This document shows, piece after piece, positions 24,419 through 33,531 of a DNA stretch of 64,000 bases (the stretch's first letter is position 1; each line of letters begins with the position of its first letter). The notes below the pieces were generated by a model. That model made no database searches. It worked only from the letters and a program-made list of their open reading frames with translations, and had not been told where the DNA came from. This stretch comes from Paractinoplanes lichenicola (GTDB lineage: Bacteria; Actinomycetota; Actinomycetes; Mycobacteriales; Micromonosporaceae). The position numbers and the translations under genes were made by a program. The stretch lies in the NCBI RefSeq assembly GCF_016785085.1, contig NZ_JAENHO010000002.1:496001-560000 (forward strand). The letters run 5' to 3'.

Positions 24419-25288
24419 TCAGGAGCGACGAGGCTTCGGCACGCCGAGATTGGTCGTCGGCTCGTCCGGCAGGGCGGTGCTGTTGGGGACCTTCGCGCGG
24501 AACACCCGGTCGGGCGGGAGCCGATAGGTGGTGGCCTGCACGAGCTCGTCGGGGACGGTGTGCTTGCCCACCGAACGCGGCTCGTCCTCCGGCTCGTCCT
24601 GATCGCCGGCCGCCCGGGAGACATAACCTCCCGTACGGGAGAGATTGGCGGGGCTGCCCGGCTCCGGGTTGACGGATCGAGAGTGGGGCGCGGGCTCGGG
24701 CAGGTGCCGAGTGGGTTCGGCGGGCGTGGGGCGACCGGCCTCGGCCAGGCGTACGGGGTCGGTGTCGGGAAGAGGCGGGGGCGCGGCGGGGTCAGTGTCG
24801 GGAAGAGGCGGGGGCGCGGGGAGGTCGGGGTGCCGCGGAACGGGGAACGGCTGGTAGTTCACGCCGCCGACCGCGCCCGGTTCGGCCACTGTGTTGGGTG
24901 GGGGCGGCGGCGGGGCCGGAAAGCCGAGCGCCATCCCGTGCCGGGTGGACTCCGCGGAGCTGCGCTGACGCGGGCGCCGGTCGGTGGGGTCCGAGGCCGG
25001 TGGCTCCGAAGGAACATGGGCAGCCGCCTGGGGAGCAGTGGCCGGGGCGACGCCCTGATGCCGGACGGCCCGCCCGGGATCAGCGTCGGGTGACCGCTTG
25101 GGCACCGTGGTCCGCACGGCCAGGCTGAAGACCCGGTTCGAGGCGGTCTCGTAGCCGTCCCGGTAGGCCTCGTCGCGATCCTGCTTCAGCTGGCGGCGCT
25201 GGTGGACGCGCCCGGCCGCATATCCACAGCAGGCGACGAACAGGGCCAGCAGGATGAAAATCAGCACAGAGTCGCCCGGCGCGGTCAT
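24419..25288 (-). CDS. Membrane-anchored proline-rich protein, unknown
   Basis: A 289-residue protein. A single N-terminal transmembrane helix (SVLIFILLALFVACCGYAAG) is followed by a basic juxtamembrane segment (RVHQRRQLKQDRDEAYRDG) and a long disordered Pro-rich region. The latter holds PAPPPPPPN and two copies of the 11-residue unit APPPLPDTDPA. The C-terminal about 60 residues are charged. The basic linker suggests a cytosolic tail. No domain recognised; it could be a scaffold. Confidence 0.65.
   Translation of the reverse strand: MTAPGDSVLIFILLALFVACCGYAAGRVHQRRQLKQDRDEAYRDGYETASNRVFSLAVRTTVPKRSPDADPGRAVRHQGVAPATAPQAAAHVPSEPPASDPTDRRPRQRSSAESTRHGMALGFPAPPPPPPNTVAEPGAVGGVNYQPFPVPRHPDLPAPPPLPDTDPAAPPPLPDTDPVRLAEAGRPTPAEPTRHLPEPAPHSRSVNPEPGSPANLSRTGGYVSRAAGDQDEPEDEPRSVGKHTVPDELVQATTYRLPPDRVFRAKVPNSTALPDEPTTNLGVPKPRRS
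24755..24818. repeat. Two tandem 33-bp units in the proline-rich gene
   Basis: The 31-base blocks 24755-24785 and 24788-24818 differ at one position. They encode the repeated APPPLPDTDP segment of the minus-strand gene. The period is a multiple of three, so copy-number change keeps the frame. Confidence 0.85.
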
Positions 25289-25351
25289 GGCCCAATTGTT
25301 GCGCTTTCAATAGACCGGGAGCTATGGCCCGTTTGACGTACCCCGATCGTA

Positions 25352-26470
25352 TTAACCGGAGGGCGCGAGGGCGGCCACGCACGCCCGGACCTCGTCGACG
25401 AACAACTCGGGCTGCTCGAAGGCGGCGAAGTGCCCACCCCGGGCCGGCTCGTTCCAGTAGCGGATGTCGGTGAAGCGGCGCTCGGCCCAGCGGCGTGACG
25501 GGCGCGGATTCTCGCGCGGGAAGATCGAGCAGCCCACCGGCACCGATACGACGGGGGCCGCGCTGCCGTCGCCCCGGAAGACGGCCTGAACTTCGGGAAA
25601 GCTCTCCCAATACATGCGTGCGGCCGACGCCCCCGCGCCGGGCAGCCAATACATCATCAGGTTGTCGAGCAATTGATCACGGGTGAGCGGGTCGCCGTCC
25701 GTCCAGGCGTGGAACTTCTCGATGATCCAGGCGCACAGCGCGGCGGGGGAGTCGACCAGGCCGTACCCGATGGTCTGGGGCCTGGTGGACTGCACGAACG
25801 AATACCCGTCGCCCTGCTGGGCCGCGGCGAGATCGTCCAGGGCGGACTGCTCGGCCGGCGTGAGCGAGTCGAACGTCGCCGGGTCGGGCGCGACCAGCGG
25901 CGGCACCAGGTGCAGCCCGATGATCCGCGACGGGTGCCGGAGCCCCAGCGCGGTGCTGACGCTCGTGCCCCAGTCGTGGCCCTGGGCGACAAATCGGGAG
26001 TAGCCGAGCCGGGACATCAGCTCGGCCCAGGCGTCGGCCACCCGCGACACGCCCCAACCGGCCTCGGCGGGCGCGTCGCTGAAGCCGTAACCGGGCAGCG
26101 ACGGCACCACCACGTGGAACGACTGCGACAGCGGCCCGATCACGTCGAAGAACTCGACGATCGAGCCCGGCCACCCGTGCGTGAGCAGCAGCGGCACGGC
26201 ATCGGCGCGCGCTGACCGGACGTGCACGAAGTGGATGCCCAACCCGTCGATCACCGTACGGAATTGGGGGTGCCGATTGAGTCGATCGCGAGCGGCGTCG
26301 AAGTCGTAGCCCGAGGCCCAGTACGCGCACAGGCCCGAAATATCCGACAACGGGGAGCCCTGAGTCCACCCCGGCAGGGGCGAGGACGACGGCCATCTCG
26401 TACGGGAAAGGCGGTCTCGCAAATCGGTGACGTCGGCGGCAGTGATCGGGACGGAAAACGGAGCGATCAC
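25352..26470 (-). CDS. Epoxide hydrolase family protein (EHN + alpha/beta hydrolase)
   Basis: A 372-residue protein. The N-terminal EHN domain (about 1-105) contains [11 protein letters not shown] and the segment up to [16 protein letters not shown]. The alpha/beta-hydrolase core has [20 protein letters not shown] (oxyanion HGxP), nucleophile Asp in [13 protein letters not shown], and a C-terminal His in [20 protein letters not shown]. Such enzymes open epoxides or hydrolyse related substrates. The GTG at 26470 overlaps the rnhA stop (GTGA), which also excludes a longer frame. Confidence 0.88.
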   Translation of the reverse strand: MIAPFSVPITAADVTDLRDRLSRTRWPSSSPLPGWTQGSPLSDISGLCAYWASGYDFDAARDRLNRHPQFRTVIDGLGIHFVHVRSARADAVPLLLTHGWPGSIVEFFDVIGPLSQSFHVVVPSLPGYGFSDAPAEAGWGVSRVADAWAELMSRLGYSRFVAQGHDWGTSVSTALGLRHPSRIIGLHLVPPLVAPDPATFDSLTPAEQSALDDLAAAQQGDGYSFVQSTRPQTIGYGLVDSPAALCAWIIEKFHAWTDGDPLTRDQLLDNLMMYWLPGAGASAARMYWESFPEVQAVFRGDGSAAPVVSVPVGCSIFPRENPRPSRRWAERRFTDIRYWNEPARGGHFAAFEQPELFVDEVRACVAALAPSG

Positions 26471-26934
26471 GCCCCACCGACGATCTTTCCCGAGGCGACC
26501 GCCTCCTGCAGGCCCCGCGCGGCCAGCCGGTCGGCCCGCTCGTTCTCCGGGTGCCCGGCGTGCCCCTTCACCCAATGCCACTGCACGTCATGACGCTTGA
26601 CGGCCGCGTCGAGACGCTGCCACAGGTCGACGTTCTTGACCGGCTGCTTGGCCGACGTCTGCCAGCCGTTGGCCGACCAGCGTGGCAGCCACTTCGTGAT
26701 GCCGTCGCGCACATAGATGCTGTCGGTGTAGAGCTTGACCGTCATCGGCTCCCGGTTGAGCGTCTCGAGCGCCCGGATCGGGGCCATCAGCTCCATCCGG
26801 TTGTTCGTGGTCGACTCCGCGGTGCCGCCGCACAGATCCTTCTCCTTGGCGCCGTAGCGCAGCACGGCGCCCCAGCCACCCGGGCCGGGGTTGGGGACGC
26901 ACGCCCCGTCGGTGTAGATCTCCACCACGGTCAT
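26467..26934 (-). CDS. rnhA: Ribonuclease HI
   Basis: A 155-residue RNase H, the usual length. The catalytic acidic set is present: Asp9 ([17 protein letters not shown]), Glu48 ([14 protein letters not shown]), Asp71 (LYTDSIYV) and Asp135 (ERADRLA). [16 protein letters not shown] is the canonical basic-protrusion and active-site region. It removes RNA from RNA-DNA hybrids (R-loops, primers). It is followed by the epoxide hydrolase gene with a 4-bp overlap. Confidence 0.96.
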   Translation of the reverse strand: MTVVEIYTDGACVPNPGPGGWGAVLRYGAKEKDLCGGTAESTTNNRMELMAPIRALETLNREPMTVKLYTDSIYVRDGITKWLPRWSANGWQTSAKQPVKNVDLWQRLDAAVKRHDVQWHWVKGHAGHPENERADRLAARGLQEAVASGKIVGGA

Positions 26935-27003
26935 GTGAGCACCTTAACGGCGCGGCCCCGCCCACAGCCGGGGAGGAACGGACGCCACGTAAAGTGGTTG
27001 ACC

Positions 27004-27996
27004 GTGACGGACGAGGCGGTCGAGGTACGCGACATCGTCGTGCGCTACGGCGACACGACCGCGGTCGACGGTGTCTCGCTCACCGTCCCGCGCGGCCGGG
27101 TGCTCTCCCTGCTCGGGCACAACGGGGCCGGCAAGACGAGCCTGCTGCAGGTCTGCGAGGGCTTCCGCCGGGCCGACGGCGGCACGGCCCGGGTGCTGGG
27201 CCTCGACCCGATCGACGATCACGACGCGTTGATGCCCCGGCTCGGCATCATGCTGCAGTCGGGCGGCGTCTATCCGTGGGCGACGGCGGGCGAGATCCTG
27301 CGCCTGTTCGCCTCGTTCGCGGCCACCCCGCTCGACGTCGACATGCTGCTCGACCGTCTCGGCCTGCGCAAATTCGAGCGTACGAGGTGGCGCCGGCTCT
27401 CCGGGGGCGAGCAGCAGCGCCTCTCGCTGGCCATCGCGCTGGTGGGCCGGCCCGAGCTGGTCTTCCTCGACGAGCCGACCGCGGGCATGGACACCGAGGC
27501 CCGCCACACCACCTGGCAGCTGATCGAGGAACTGCGCGCCGACGGCGTGTCCGTGCTGCTCACGACGCATCTGCTCGACGAGGCCGAGCGCCTGGCCGAC
27601 GCGGTCGTGATCATGCGCGCGGGCGTGGTCGCCGCGACCGGCTCGCCCGCCGAGCTCACCGCGGCCGCCGGCATCGACCTGCTCGAGGTGCGCGCCGACC
27701 CGGGCCTGGTGCCCGCGGGCCGGCTGGCCGACTTCAAGGTCACCGAATCCACGCCGGGCGAGTATTCGATCAGCGGTGCCCTCGACGCGACGGCGATCTC
27801 CGAAGTGGTCGGCTGGTTCGCCGGCGCCGGCGCGCAGGTCACCGCGGTCAACACGCGACGCCGAACTCTCGAAGACGTCTACCTTAAGCTGACAAAAGCC
27901 GATAGATCGGGCGGCTCAGGGGTCGACGTTGTCAAGGTGCGCGGCGGCCATGCGGAGAGCAGCGACCAGACGACCGGGGAGCGGGTTCACCGATGA
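27004..27996 (+). CDS. ABC-2 export system ATP-binding protein
   Basis: A 330-residue ATPase. Walker A GHNGAGKTSLL, Q-loop LQSGGVYPW, signature LSGGEQQRLSLAI, Walker B LVFLDEPTAGMD and switch His in LLTTHLLDEAE are all intact. A C-terminal extension of about 120 residues follows, as in drug-resistance (DrrA-like) ATPases. The GTG at 27004 is preceded by TAAAGT about 10 bases upstream and no Shine-Dalgarno, consistent with a leaderless transcript. The stop overlaps the permease start (ATGA). Probably exports a small hydrophobic compound. Confidence 0.92.
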   Translation: MTDEAVEVRDIVVRYGDTTAVDGVSLTVPRGRVLSLLGHNGAGKTSLLQVCEGFRRADGGTARVLGLDPIDDHDALMPRLGIMLQSGGVYPWATAGEILRLFASFAATPLDVDMLLDRLGLRKFERTRWRRLSGGEQQRLSLAIALVGRPELVFLDEPTAGMDTEARHTTWQLIEELRADGVSVLLTTHLLDEAERLADAVVIMRAGVVAATGSPAELTAAAGIDLLEVRADPGLVPAGRLADFKVTESTPGEYSISGALDATAISEVVGWFAGAGAQVTAVNTRRRTLEDVYLKLTKADRSGGSGVDVVKVRGGHAESSDQTTGERVHR

Positions 27997-28751
27997 GCGG
28001 CACTTTCGCCCCGGCTCCCGGGCGGGCTCCCGTGCGCAGCGTCGTGGCCAGCCAGATCCGGATGGAGCTGACGTTGACGGCGCGGCGCGGGGAGGCCGTT
28101 GTGCTGGCCCTGGCCGTGCCGCTGCTGGTGATGCTCGGGGCCGGGCTGACCGAGGTCACCAACGTGCCCGGCGACGACCGGCTGGCCTTCGTCGTGCCCG
28201 GCGTGCTGGCGTTGACCGTGCTGTCCACCGCGTTCACCGGGCAGGCGATCACCACCGGTTATGAGCGCAGCTATGGGGTGCTCAAGCGGCTCGGCGCGTC
28301 CCCGCTGAGCCGGCCCGGCCTGCTCTTCGCAAAGACGGCCGCGGTGCTCGGGCTGATCGCCGGGCAGTTGATCGTGCTGGCCGCGGTGGGGGCGGCCGTG
28401 GGCTGGCGGCCGCATCTCGAGGCGCTGCTGCCCGCGCTCGGGGTCACCGTGCTGGCCACCGCGGCGTACAGCGGGCTGGCTCTGCTCATGGCGAGCCTGC
28501 TGCGGCCCGAGGCCACCACTGGCGCGGCCACGCTGATCTATGTGCTGATGCTGGCGGCCGGCGGCATCATGTTCGCCGCCCCCGATCTGGGCACGGCGGG
28601 CTGGTTCTTGTTGCCGCTGGCCGCGCACGCGGAGGCGCTGCGGGCCACCCTGTCGCACGGCGAGAGTGTGCCGCTCGCGATCTGGCTCAGCCTGGCGGCG
28701 TGGGCCGTCGTCATGGTGACGGCCGCCGCCAAGAAGTTCCGCTGGGAATAG
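27993..28751 (+). CDS. ABC-2 type permease
   Basis: A 252-residue membrane protein with about six helices of the ABC2_membrane family. It has a cytosolic start (RSVVASQIRMELTLTARRGE), TM1 VVLALAVPLLVMLGAGL, and GYERSYGVLKRLGASPLSR, the conserved coupling region. It pairs with the ATPase encoded directly upstream. The last 31 bases of the gene are duplicated downstream of the stop. Confidence 0.9.
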   Translation: MSGTFAPAPGRAPVRSVVASQIRMELTLTARRGEAVVLALAVPLLVMLGAGLTEVTNVPGDDRLAFVVPGVLALTVLSTAFTGQAITTGYERSYGVLKRLGASPLSRPGLLFAKTAAVLGLIAGQLIVLAAVGAAVGWRPHLEALLPALGVTVLATAAYSGLALLMASLLRPEATTGAATLIYVLMLAAGGIMFAAPDLGTAGWFLLPLAAHAEALRATLSHGESVPLAIWLSLAAWAVVMVTAAAKKFRWE

Positions 28752-28781
28752 TGACGGCCGCCGCCAAGAAGTTCCGCTGGG
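28716..28781 (+). repeat. 35-bp-period duplication of the permease gene 3' end
   Basis: A 31-base block at 28716-28746, coding for the end of the permease, recurs exactly at 28751-28781, beginning at the last base of the TAG stop. The copy carries no function that can be seen. Confidence 0.9.
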
Positions 28782-28800
28782 CATGACCTTCTAAAAACAG

Positions 28801-28824
28801 GCTGTCCACCGATCGGTTGACAGC
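28801..28824. promoter_or_regulatory. 24-bp dyad upstream of the second ABC operon
   Basis: GCTGTC and GACAGC flank the 10-bp palindrome ACCGATCGGT, so the whole 24-bp element has only one mismatched pair. It lies 57 bases before the ATPase start. The size and symmetry suit a TetR- or response-regulator-type operator; a hairpin terminating the preceding operon is the alternative, although no T-run follows. Confidence 0.5.
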
Positions 28825-28880
28825 GATTGACGACCGCACGGTCGTCCCCGCCGCGACGGAAAACCAGCAGGATCGATGGC

Positions 28881-29719
28881 ATGACAGCCATTGAGGTGCG
28901 CGGCCTGCGCAAGGCCTACAAGGGCCACGAGGTGGTCCGCGGCATCGATCTAGAAGTGGCCCGCGGCGAGGTGTTCGCCCTGCTCGGCCCGAACGGCGCC
29001 GGCAAGACCACCACCACCGAGATCCTCGAGGGGCACCGCAGGCGCGACGGCGGCGAGGTGCGGGTGCTCGACGCCGACCCGGGGACGGCCGGGTCGGACT
29101 GGCGGGCCCGGATCGGCATCGTGCTGCAGGACACCGACGACGCCGCCGACCTGACCGTGACCGAGATGGTCAAGCACCTGGCCGGGTTCTATCCCGAGCC
29201 GCGGCCGGTGGCCGAGGTGATCGGCCTGGTCGGGCTCGAGGAGAAGAGCAAGAGCCGGATCCGTACGCTCTCCGGCGGTCAGCGCCGCCGGCTGGATGTC
29301 GCGCGCTCGGCATCGTCGGCCGGCCCGAGCTGCTGTTCCTCGACGAGCCGACCACCGGCTTCGACCCCGAGGCGCGCCGCCAGTTCTGGGATCTGATCCG
29401 TGAGCTGGCCGCCGAGGGCACCACGATCCTGCTCACCACCCACTACCTGGAGGAGGCCGAGGCGCTGGCCGACCGGCTGGCCGTGTTGTCGGGCGGCCGG
29501 ATCGTCGCCGAGGGCACCCCGGCCGGGCTGGGCGGGCGGGCCTCGGCCGGTTCGCGGGTGACCTGGCTCGAGAACGGCGTGCAGCACAGCGAGCAGGTGA
29601 CCGACCCGGCGCCGCTGCTGCGCAAGCTGCTCGCGGCCGAGGTCGACCTGGCCACGCTGACGATCACCCGCCCGTCGCTCGAGGACACCTACCTGAATTT
29701 GATCGGAGCGAACCGATGA
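28881..29719 (+). pseudogene. ABC-2 system ATP-binding protein gene, frameshifted
   Basis: Two frames together make a normal DrrA-like ATPase of about 279 residues. The first (from ATG 28881) has Walker A GPNGAGKTTTTEIL, Q-loop LQDTDD and signature LSGGQRRRLDVA. After codon 140 the alignment moves to another frame that supplies LLFLDEPTTGFDPEARR, LLTTHYLEEAEALADRL and the C-terminus. The switch falls at GCGCGC (29301-29306), where one extra GC dinucleotide (or one missing base) explains it exactly. As read, the first frame loses Walker B and ends at 29396. It is either a recent mutation, a sequencing error, or less likely programmed frameshifting. The intact permease and two-component genes downstream argue for error or recent loss. 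Confidence 0.85.
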
Positions 29720-30507
29720 GCACTGTCGCCCTGGGGGTCAGCCGCGGCCACGTCGAGCTGCTCCAGTTCTTCCGCGACCGTACGGCCATGGTCTTCACGT
29801 TCGCGTTCCCGGCCCTGCTGCTGCTCCTGTTCGGCACGATCTTCTCGGACTCGTACGACCAGCCGGGCGTGAGCGCCGCCCACGTCTTCTCGGCCAGCAT
29901 GATCGCGTACGGGGTGCTGACCACCGCGTTTGTCACCATGGGCGCGGGGCTGGCCATGGACCGCGAGGACGGCACGCTCAAGCGCCTGCACGGCACGCCG
30001 ATCAGCGCCACCTCGTACGTACTGGGAAAGCTCCTTCTGGTCCTGATCCTGGCGGTCGCCGAGGCGGTGCTGATGATCGCGGTGGGCGCCCTGGTCTTCG
30101 GCATGTCGCTGCCCGACGCGTCGCACTGGCTGACGTTCGCCTGGATCTTCGTGCTCTCGGTGATCTCGTCGTCGCTGCTCGGCATGGCGGTCAGCGCGAT
30201 CGTCAAGCATGCCCGCACGGCCGGCGCGATCCTCAACGTGCCGGTGGTGGTGCTGCAGTTCATCTCGGGCGTCTTCATCTATCCGGTCATTCAGCTGCCG
30301 TCGTGGCTGATCACGGTCGCGTCGTTCTTCCCGGTGAAGTGGATGGCCCAGGGCTTCCGGTACGTCTTCCTGCCCGACGGCATGCGCGTCAACGAGCCGG
30401 CCGGCCAGTGGGAGCTGGGTCGCATCGCCTTGGTGCTCGGCGCCTGGTGTGTGATCGGATTGGTGCTGTGCCTGACGACGTTCCGGTGGAGCCGGTCCGA
30501 CCGGTGA
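29716..30507 (+). CDS. ABC-2 type permease
   Basis: A 263-residue membrane protein of the ABC2_membrane family with six helices. It starts with a cytosolic segment GHVELLQFFRDRTAMVFTFA and has MDREDGTLKRLHGTPISATS (coupling region) and the NVPVVVLQFISGVFIYPVIQLP signature near TM5. Its ATG overlaps the stop of the frameshifted ATPase gene (ATGA) and its own stop overlaps the kinase start (GTGA), so the whole cluster is one coupled operon. Confidence 0.9.
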   Translation: MSTVALGVSRGHVELLQFFRDRTAMVFTFAFPALLLLLFGTIFSDSYDQPGVSAAHVFSASMIAYGVLTTAFVTMGAGLAMDREDGTLKRLHGTPISATSYVLGKLLLVLILAVAEAVLMIAVGALVFGMSLPDASHWLTFAWIFVLSVISSSLLGMAVSAIVKHARTAGAILNVPVVVLQFISGVFIYPVIQLPSWLITVASFFPVKWMAQGFRYVFLPDGMRVNEPAGQWELGRIALVLGAWCVIGLVLCLTTFRWSRSDR

Positions 30508-31631
30508 AATCCGACGACCAGGTCCCGTATCCGGCCTTCTGGGATCTCTACACGGCGGTGATCGCGGTCGCGGTGGTGGTCGTGATCGCCGTCGGCGAGT
30601 CGCCCTGGCCGGCCAAGCTCGGCGCGGCCGGGGCGATCGCCGCGATGGCCGTGCTGCACGCCGTCTTCGGGCGGCGCCTGGTGCGGGCCGACCGGCCGAG
30701 CGGCCGCCTGCTCGCCGCGCAGCTCGTCCTGTTCGCCACGGCCGTCACGCTGGTGCCGGAGTCGAACTGGCTGCTCTTCGGCCTGATCCCGTTGATCTTC
30801 CAGCTGGCCGGGCTGCGCACGGCGATGGTCGGGGTGGTGCTGGCCAACACCGCGCTGCCCGTCTCCGATCTGATCCTGCGCCCCGAGGCGTTCGGCCCCG
30901 ACCTGGTCATCGCGACGATCTCGGCCGCGGCGGGCATCTGGCTCGGCTTCTGGATCATCCGGGTGATCGAGCAGAGCCAGGAGCGGCACCGGCTCAACCA
31001 GGAGCTGGAGGCCAGCCGGGCCGAGGTCGCGCGGCTCTCCCGCGAGGCCGGCGTCACGGCCGAGCGGTCCCGGCTCGCGGCCGAGATCCACGACACGCTG
31101 GCCCAGGGCTTCACCAGCATCATCACACTCCTGCAGGCGGCCGACCCCGAGCTCAAGGACGAGAAGATCGCGCTGGCCGTGCGGACCGCCCGCGAGAACC
31201 TGGCCGAGTCGCGGTCGCTCGTGGCGGCCCTGTCGCCCTCGCCCCTGGCCTCGGGGTCACTTCCTTCCGCCGTACGGCGTCAGGTCGATCGCTTCGCCGA
31301 GGAGTCGGGCGTCCGGGCCGGCCTGCGCGTGACCGGCGACGAGCGGGAACTGCCGACGGCGGCCGAGGTCGTGCTGCTGCGGGCCGCGCAGGAGGCGCTG
31401 ACCAACGTACGGCGGCACGCGTCGGCCCGGGAGGCGGCCGTGCTGCTCGCGTACGGTCCCGGCTCGGTCCGGCTGGTCGTGCGGGACGACGGCTGCGGGT
31501 TCGAGCCCGGGGCGGCCGACGGCTACGGGCTGTCCGGCATGCGGGCGCGGGCCAAGCAGGTCAGCGGGGCGGTCACCGTGCGAAGCGACCCCGACACCGG
31601 CACGACAGTCGAAGTGGAGGTGCCGGCGTGA
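30504..31631 (+). CDS. Sensor histidine kinase, NarL/DesK type
   Basis: A 375-residue membrane kinase. Six hydrophobic helices span about 15-160, then a coiled linker (EQSQERHRLNQELEASRAEV) leads to HisKA_3 with phospho-acceptor His196 in LAAEIHDTLAQGFTS. The HATPase domain has RAAQEALTNVRRHA and DGCGFEPG plus GYGLSGMRARAK. It is co-translated with the upstream permease and downstream regulator, which suggests it senses the exported compound or the membrane state, as in DesK/LiaS-like export modules. Confidence 0.92.
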   Translation: MKSDDQVPYPAFWDLYTAVIAVAVVVVIAVGESPWPAKLGAAGAIAAMAVLHAVFGRRLVRADRPSGRLLAAQLVLFATAVTLVPESNWLLFGLIPLIFQLAGLRTAMVGVVLANTALPVSDLILRPEAFGPDLVIATISAAAGIWLGFWIIRVIEQSQERHRLNQELEASRAEVARLSREAGVTAERSRLAAEIHDTLAQGFTSIITLLQAADPELKDEKIALAVRTARENLAESRSLVAALSPSPLASGSLPSAVRRQVDRFAEESGVRAGLRVTGDERELPTAAEVVLLRAAQEALTNVRRHASAREAAVLLAYGPGSVRLVVRDDGCGFEPGAADGYGLSGMRARAKQVSGAVTVRSDPDTGTTVEVEVPA

Positions 31632-32245
31632 TCCGGATCCTGCTGGTGGACGACCACCCCGTCGTGCGGCACGGGCTGCGCGGCATGCTCGAGGCTGAAC
31701 CCGACCTGACCGTGATCGGCGAGGCGTCGTCGGGCGCCGAGGGGGTCGAGCGGGCGGTGGCCCTGCGGCCCGACGTGGTGCTGATGGACCTGCGGATGCC
31801 GGGCGGCGACGGGGTGGCGGCGACCGAGCAGATCGTGGCCAAGACCTCCGGCGTACGGGTCATGGTGCTAACCACGTACGAGGCGGACCGGGACATCCTG
31901 CGCGCGATCGAGGCCGGCGCCGGTGGCTACCTGCTCAAGGACGCGTCGCCGACCGAGCTGGCCGACGCCGTGCGGGCCGCCGCCCGGGGGGAGACCGTGC
32001 TCGCCCCGAGCGTGGCGTCGTCGCTGGTCAAGCAGGTGCGCAAACCCGCGCCGCCGGCCCTGTCGGCGCGTGAGACCGAGGTGCTGCGGCTGGTGGCCCG
32101 GGGCCTGACGAACGCCGACATCGGCAAGGAGCTGTTCATCTCCGAGGCCACCGTCAAGACCCACCTGCTGCGCACGTTCAACAAGCTCGACGTGGCCGAC
32201 CGTACGGCCGCCGTCACCACCGCCATGGAGCACGGCCTGATCTGA
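31628..32245 (+). CDS. Response regulator, NarL/FixJ family
   Basis: A 205-residue regulator with acidic pair Asp8-Asp9, phospho-acceptor Asp54 (VVLMDLRMPG) and a Lys in YLLKDASPTEL, then a LuxR HTH (LSARETEVLRLVARGLTNAD, ATVKTHLLRTFNKLDV). The GTG at 31628 overlaps the kinase stop. It probably controls its own operon; the 24-bp dyad at 28801 is a candidate site. Confidence 0.93.
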   Translation: MIRILLVDDHPVVRHGLRGMLEAEPDLTVIGEASSGAEGVERAVALRPDVVLMDLRMPGGDGVAATEQIVAKTSGVRVMVLTTYEADRDILRAIEAGAGGYLLKDASPTELADAVRAAARGETVLAPSVASSLVKQVRKPAPPALSARETEVLRLVARGLTNADIGKELFISEATVKTHLLRTFNKLDVADRTAAVTTAMEHGLI

Positions 32246-32357
32246 GGCCGCGACTCTCACAGGAACCGCCAAGGCCGCCCACAGGGCAGGGCCAAGGGGA
32301 ACGCGCACCGTAGTTGAGGTGTCCACCAGTCGGGGACCGCAACGAACGGAGGCACGG

Positions 32358-32603
32358 ATGGAACGGGAGTCCGGCCGGCGCAGCGCCGTGCTGCTCACCG
32401 GCGTCCTGGTGGCGGCCAGTGTCGCGGGGACCGCCGCCGTGGCCGCGGCGGCATACGCGTCCTCGTCGGTCACCACGACCGACGACTCGGCCAATTCGTC
32501 ATCGTCATCGTCCTCGTCTTCCTCGTCGACCGAGGACTGGCCGTCCCTGTCCGGCGACAGCTCGTCGTCCGGCGGGCAGTCCGCGACCTCCGGGGGTTCG
32601 TGA
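32358..32603 (+). CDS. Small exported Ser-rich protein, first gene of the ApbE operon
   Basis: An 81-residue protein. The ATG at 32358 has GGAGG five bases upstream. One hydrophobic segment (AVLLTGVLVAASVAGTAAVA) acts as signal peptide or anchor. The remainder is low complexity: about eleven consecutive Ser, then TEDWPSLSGDSSSSGG and a terminal QSATSGGS. No domain recognised. It lies one base before the apbE gene and heads an operon of flavin and Fe-S electron-transfer genes, where other actinobacteria often have an FMN-binding protein. It may be the Ser/Thr acceptor for ApbE-attached FMN; that is a hypothesis. Confidence 0.7.
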   Translation: MERESGRRSAVLLTGVLVAASVAGTAAVAAAAYASSSVTTTDDSANSSSSSSSSSSSTEDWPSLSGDSSSSGGQSATSGGS

Positions 32604-32604
32604 C

Positions 32605-33531
32605 ATGCCGCTCATCGAGGCATTGCCCGTCGGCGTTGATACGGCCCAGTGGAATGTCTGGGGGACCGTCGCCCGGGTGGTCGTCACCGACCCCGAGCGC
32701 TTGAGTTCGGCCGCCGCTGTTCTCAAGGCCGAGCTGGCCGCCGTCGACCGGGCCTGCAGCCGGTTCCGCGACGACTCCGAGCTGCGGCGAGCCTGCACCG
32801 GCCGGCCCGTCACGGTCAGCCCGCTGCTGGCCGAGCTGGTCGCCGCGGCGCTGACCGCGGCCCGCGAGACCGGCGGCGACGTCGACCCGACCGTGGGGGC
32901 GGCGCTGTGCGGCCTCGGCTACGACCGGGACTTCGCGGCGCTGACCGGGCGCGAGGTGGCGCCAGCGGTCCGCGTCTTCACGGCCCCCGACTGGCGGTCC
33001 GTGCGGCTCGAGGACCGCGAGCTGACCGTGCCGGCCGGGGTGCTGCTCGACCTGGGGGCCACGGCCAAGGCGGTCACCGCCGACCGGGCCGCCGCCCGGA
33101 TCGCGGCCGAGCTCGGCGTGGGCGTGCTGGTCGCGCTGGGCGGAGACATCGCGACCGCCGGCGACGGGCCCGACGGCGGCTGGCGCGTGCTGGTGCGGGA
33201 CCGTCCGGAAGACCCTTCCTGCACCGTACGGCTTCCGGCGGGCGCGGCTATGGCCACGTCGAGCACGGCATCGCGTACGTGGGGCCGGCCTGGCGAACTG
33301 CTGCACCACATCGTCGACCCGCGCACCGGCCGGCCCGCGCCGCGCGTGTGGCGTACGGTCTCGGTCGCCGCTTTTTCCTGCTTGCGGGCCAACACCCTGA
33401 GCACGGCCGCGATCGTCCGCGGTCACGACGCCCCGGCCCTGCTCGGCGGCGCACCCAGCCGGCTCGTCACCCCGGCCCTCGACGTGCTGCGGCTCGGCGG
33501 GTGGCCGGCGTCTTTTGCGGGTCTGTCATGA
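32605..33531 (+). CDS. apbE: ApbE-type FAD:protein FMN transferase
   Basis: A 308-residue ApbE family protein. Landmarks are QWNVWGTVARVVVTD at the start, DVDPTVGAALCGLGYDRDF, VLLDLGATAKAVTADRAA, LVALGGDIATAG with the FAD/Mg-binding Gly-Asp, and HHIVDPRTGRPAPRVWRTVS. ApbE transfers FMN from FAD onto a Thr or Ser of an acceptor protein, normally outside the cytoplasm. No signal peptide is visible, so it may act in the cytosol or be exported with a partner. The stop overlaps the next start (ATGA). Confidence 0.92.
   Translation: MPLIEALPVGVDTAQWNVWGTVARVVVTDPERLSSAAAVLKAELAAVDRACSRFRDDSELRRACTGRPVTVSPLLAELVAAALTAARETGGDVDPTVGAALCGLGYDRDFAALTGREVAPAVRVFTAPDWRSVRLEDRELTVPAGVLLDLGATAKAVTADRAAARIAAELGVGVLVALGGDIATAGDGPDGGWRVLVRDRPEDPSCTVRLPAGAAMATSSTASRTWGRPGELLHHIVDPRTGRPAPRVWRTVSVAAFSCLRANTLSTAAIVRGHDAPALLGGAPSRLVTPALDVLRLGGWPASFAGLS

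Noticed and set aside
26551..27003. N-terminal extension of the first ABC ATPase into the rnhA region
   Set aside because: It is antisense to rnhA; the ATPase family start and the leaderless-type promoter support GTG 27004.
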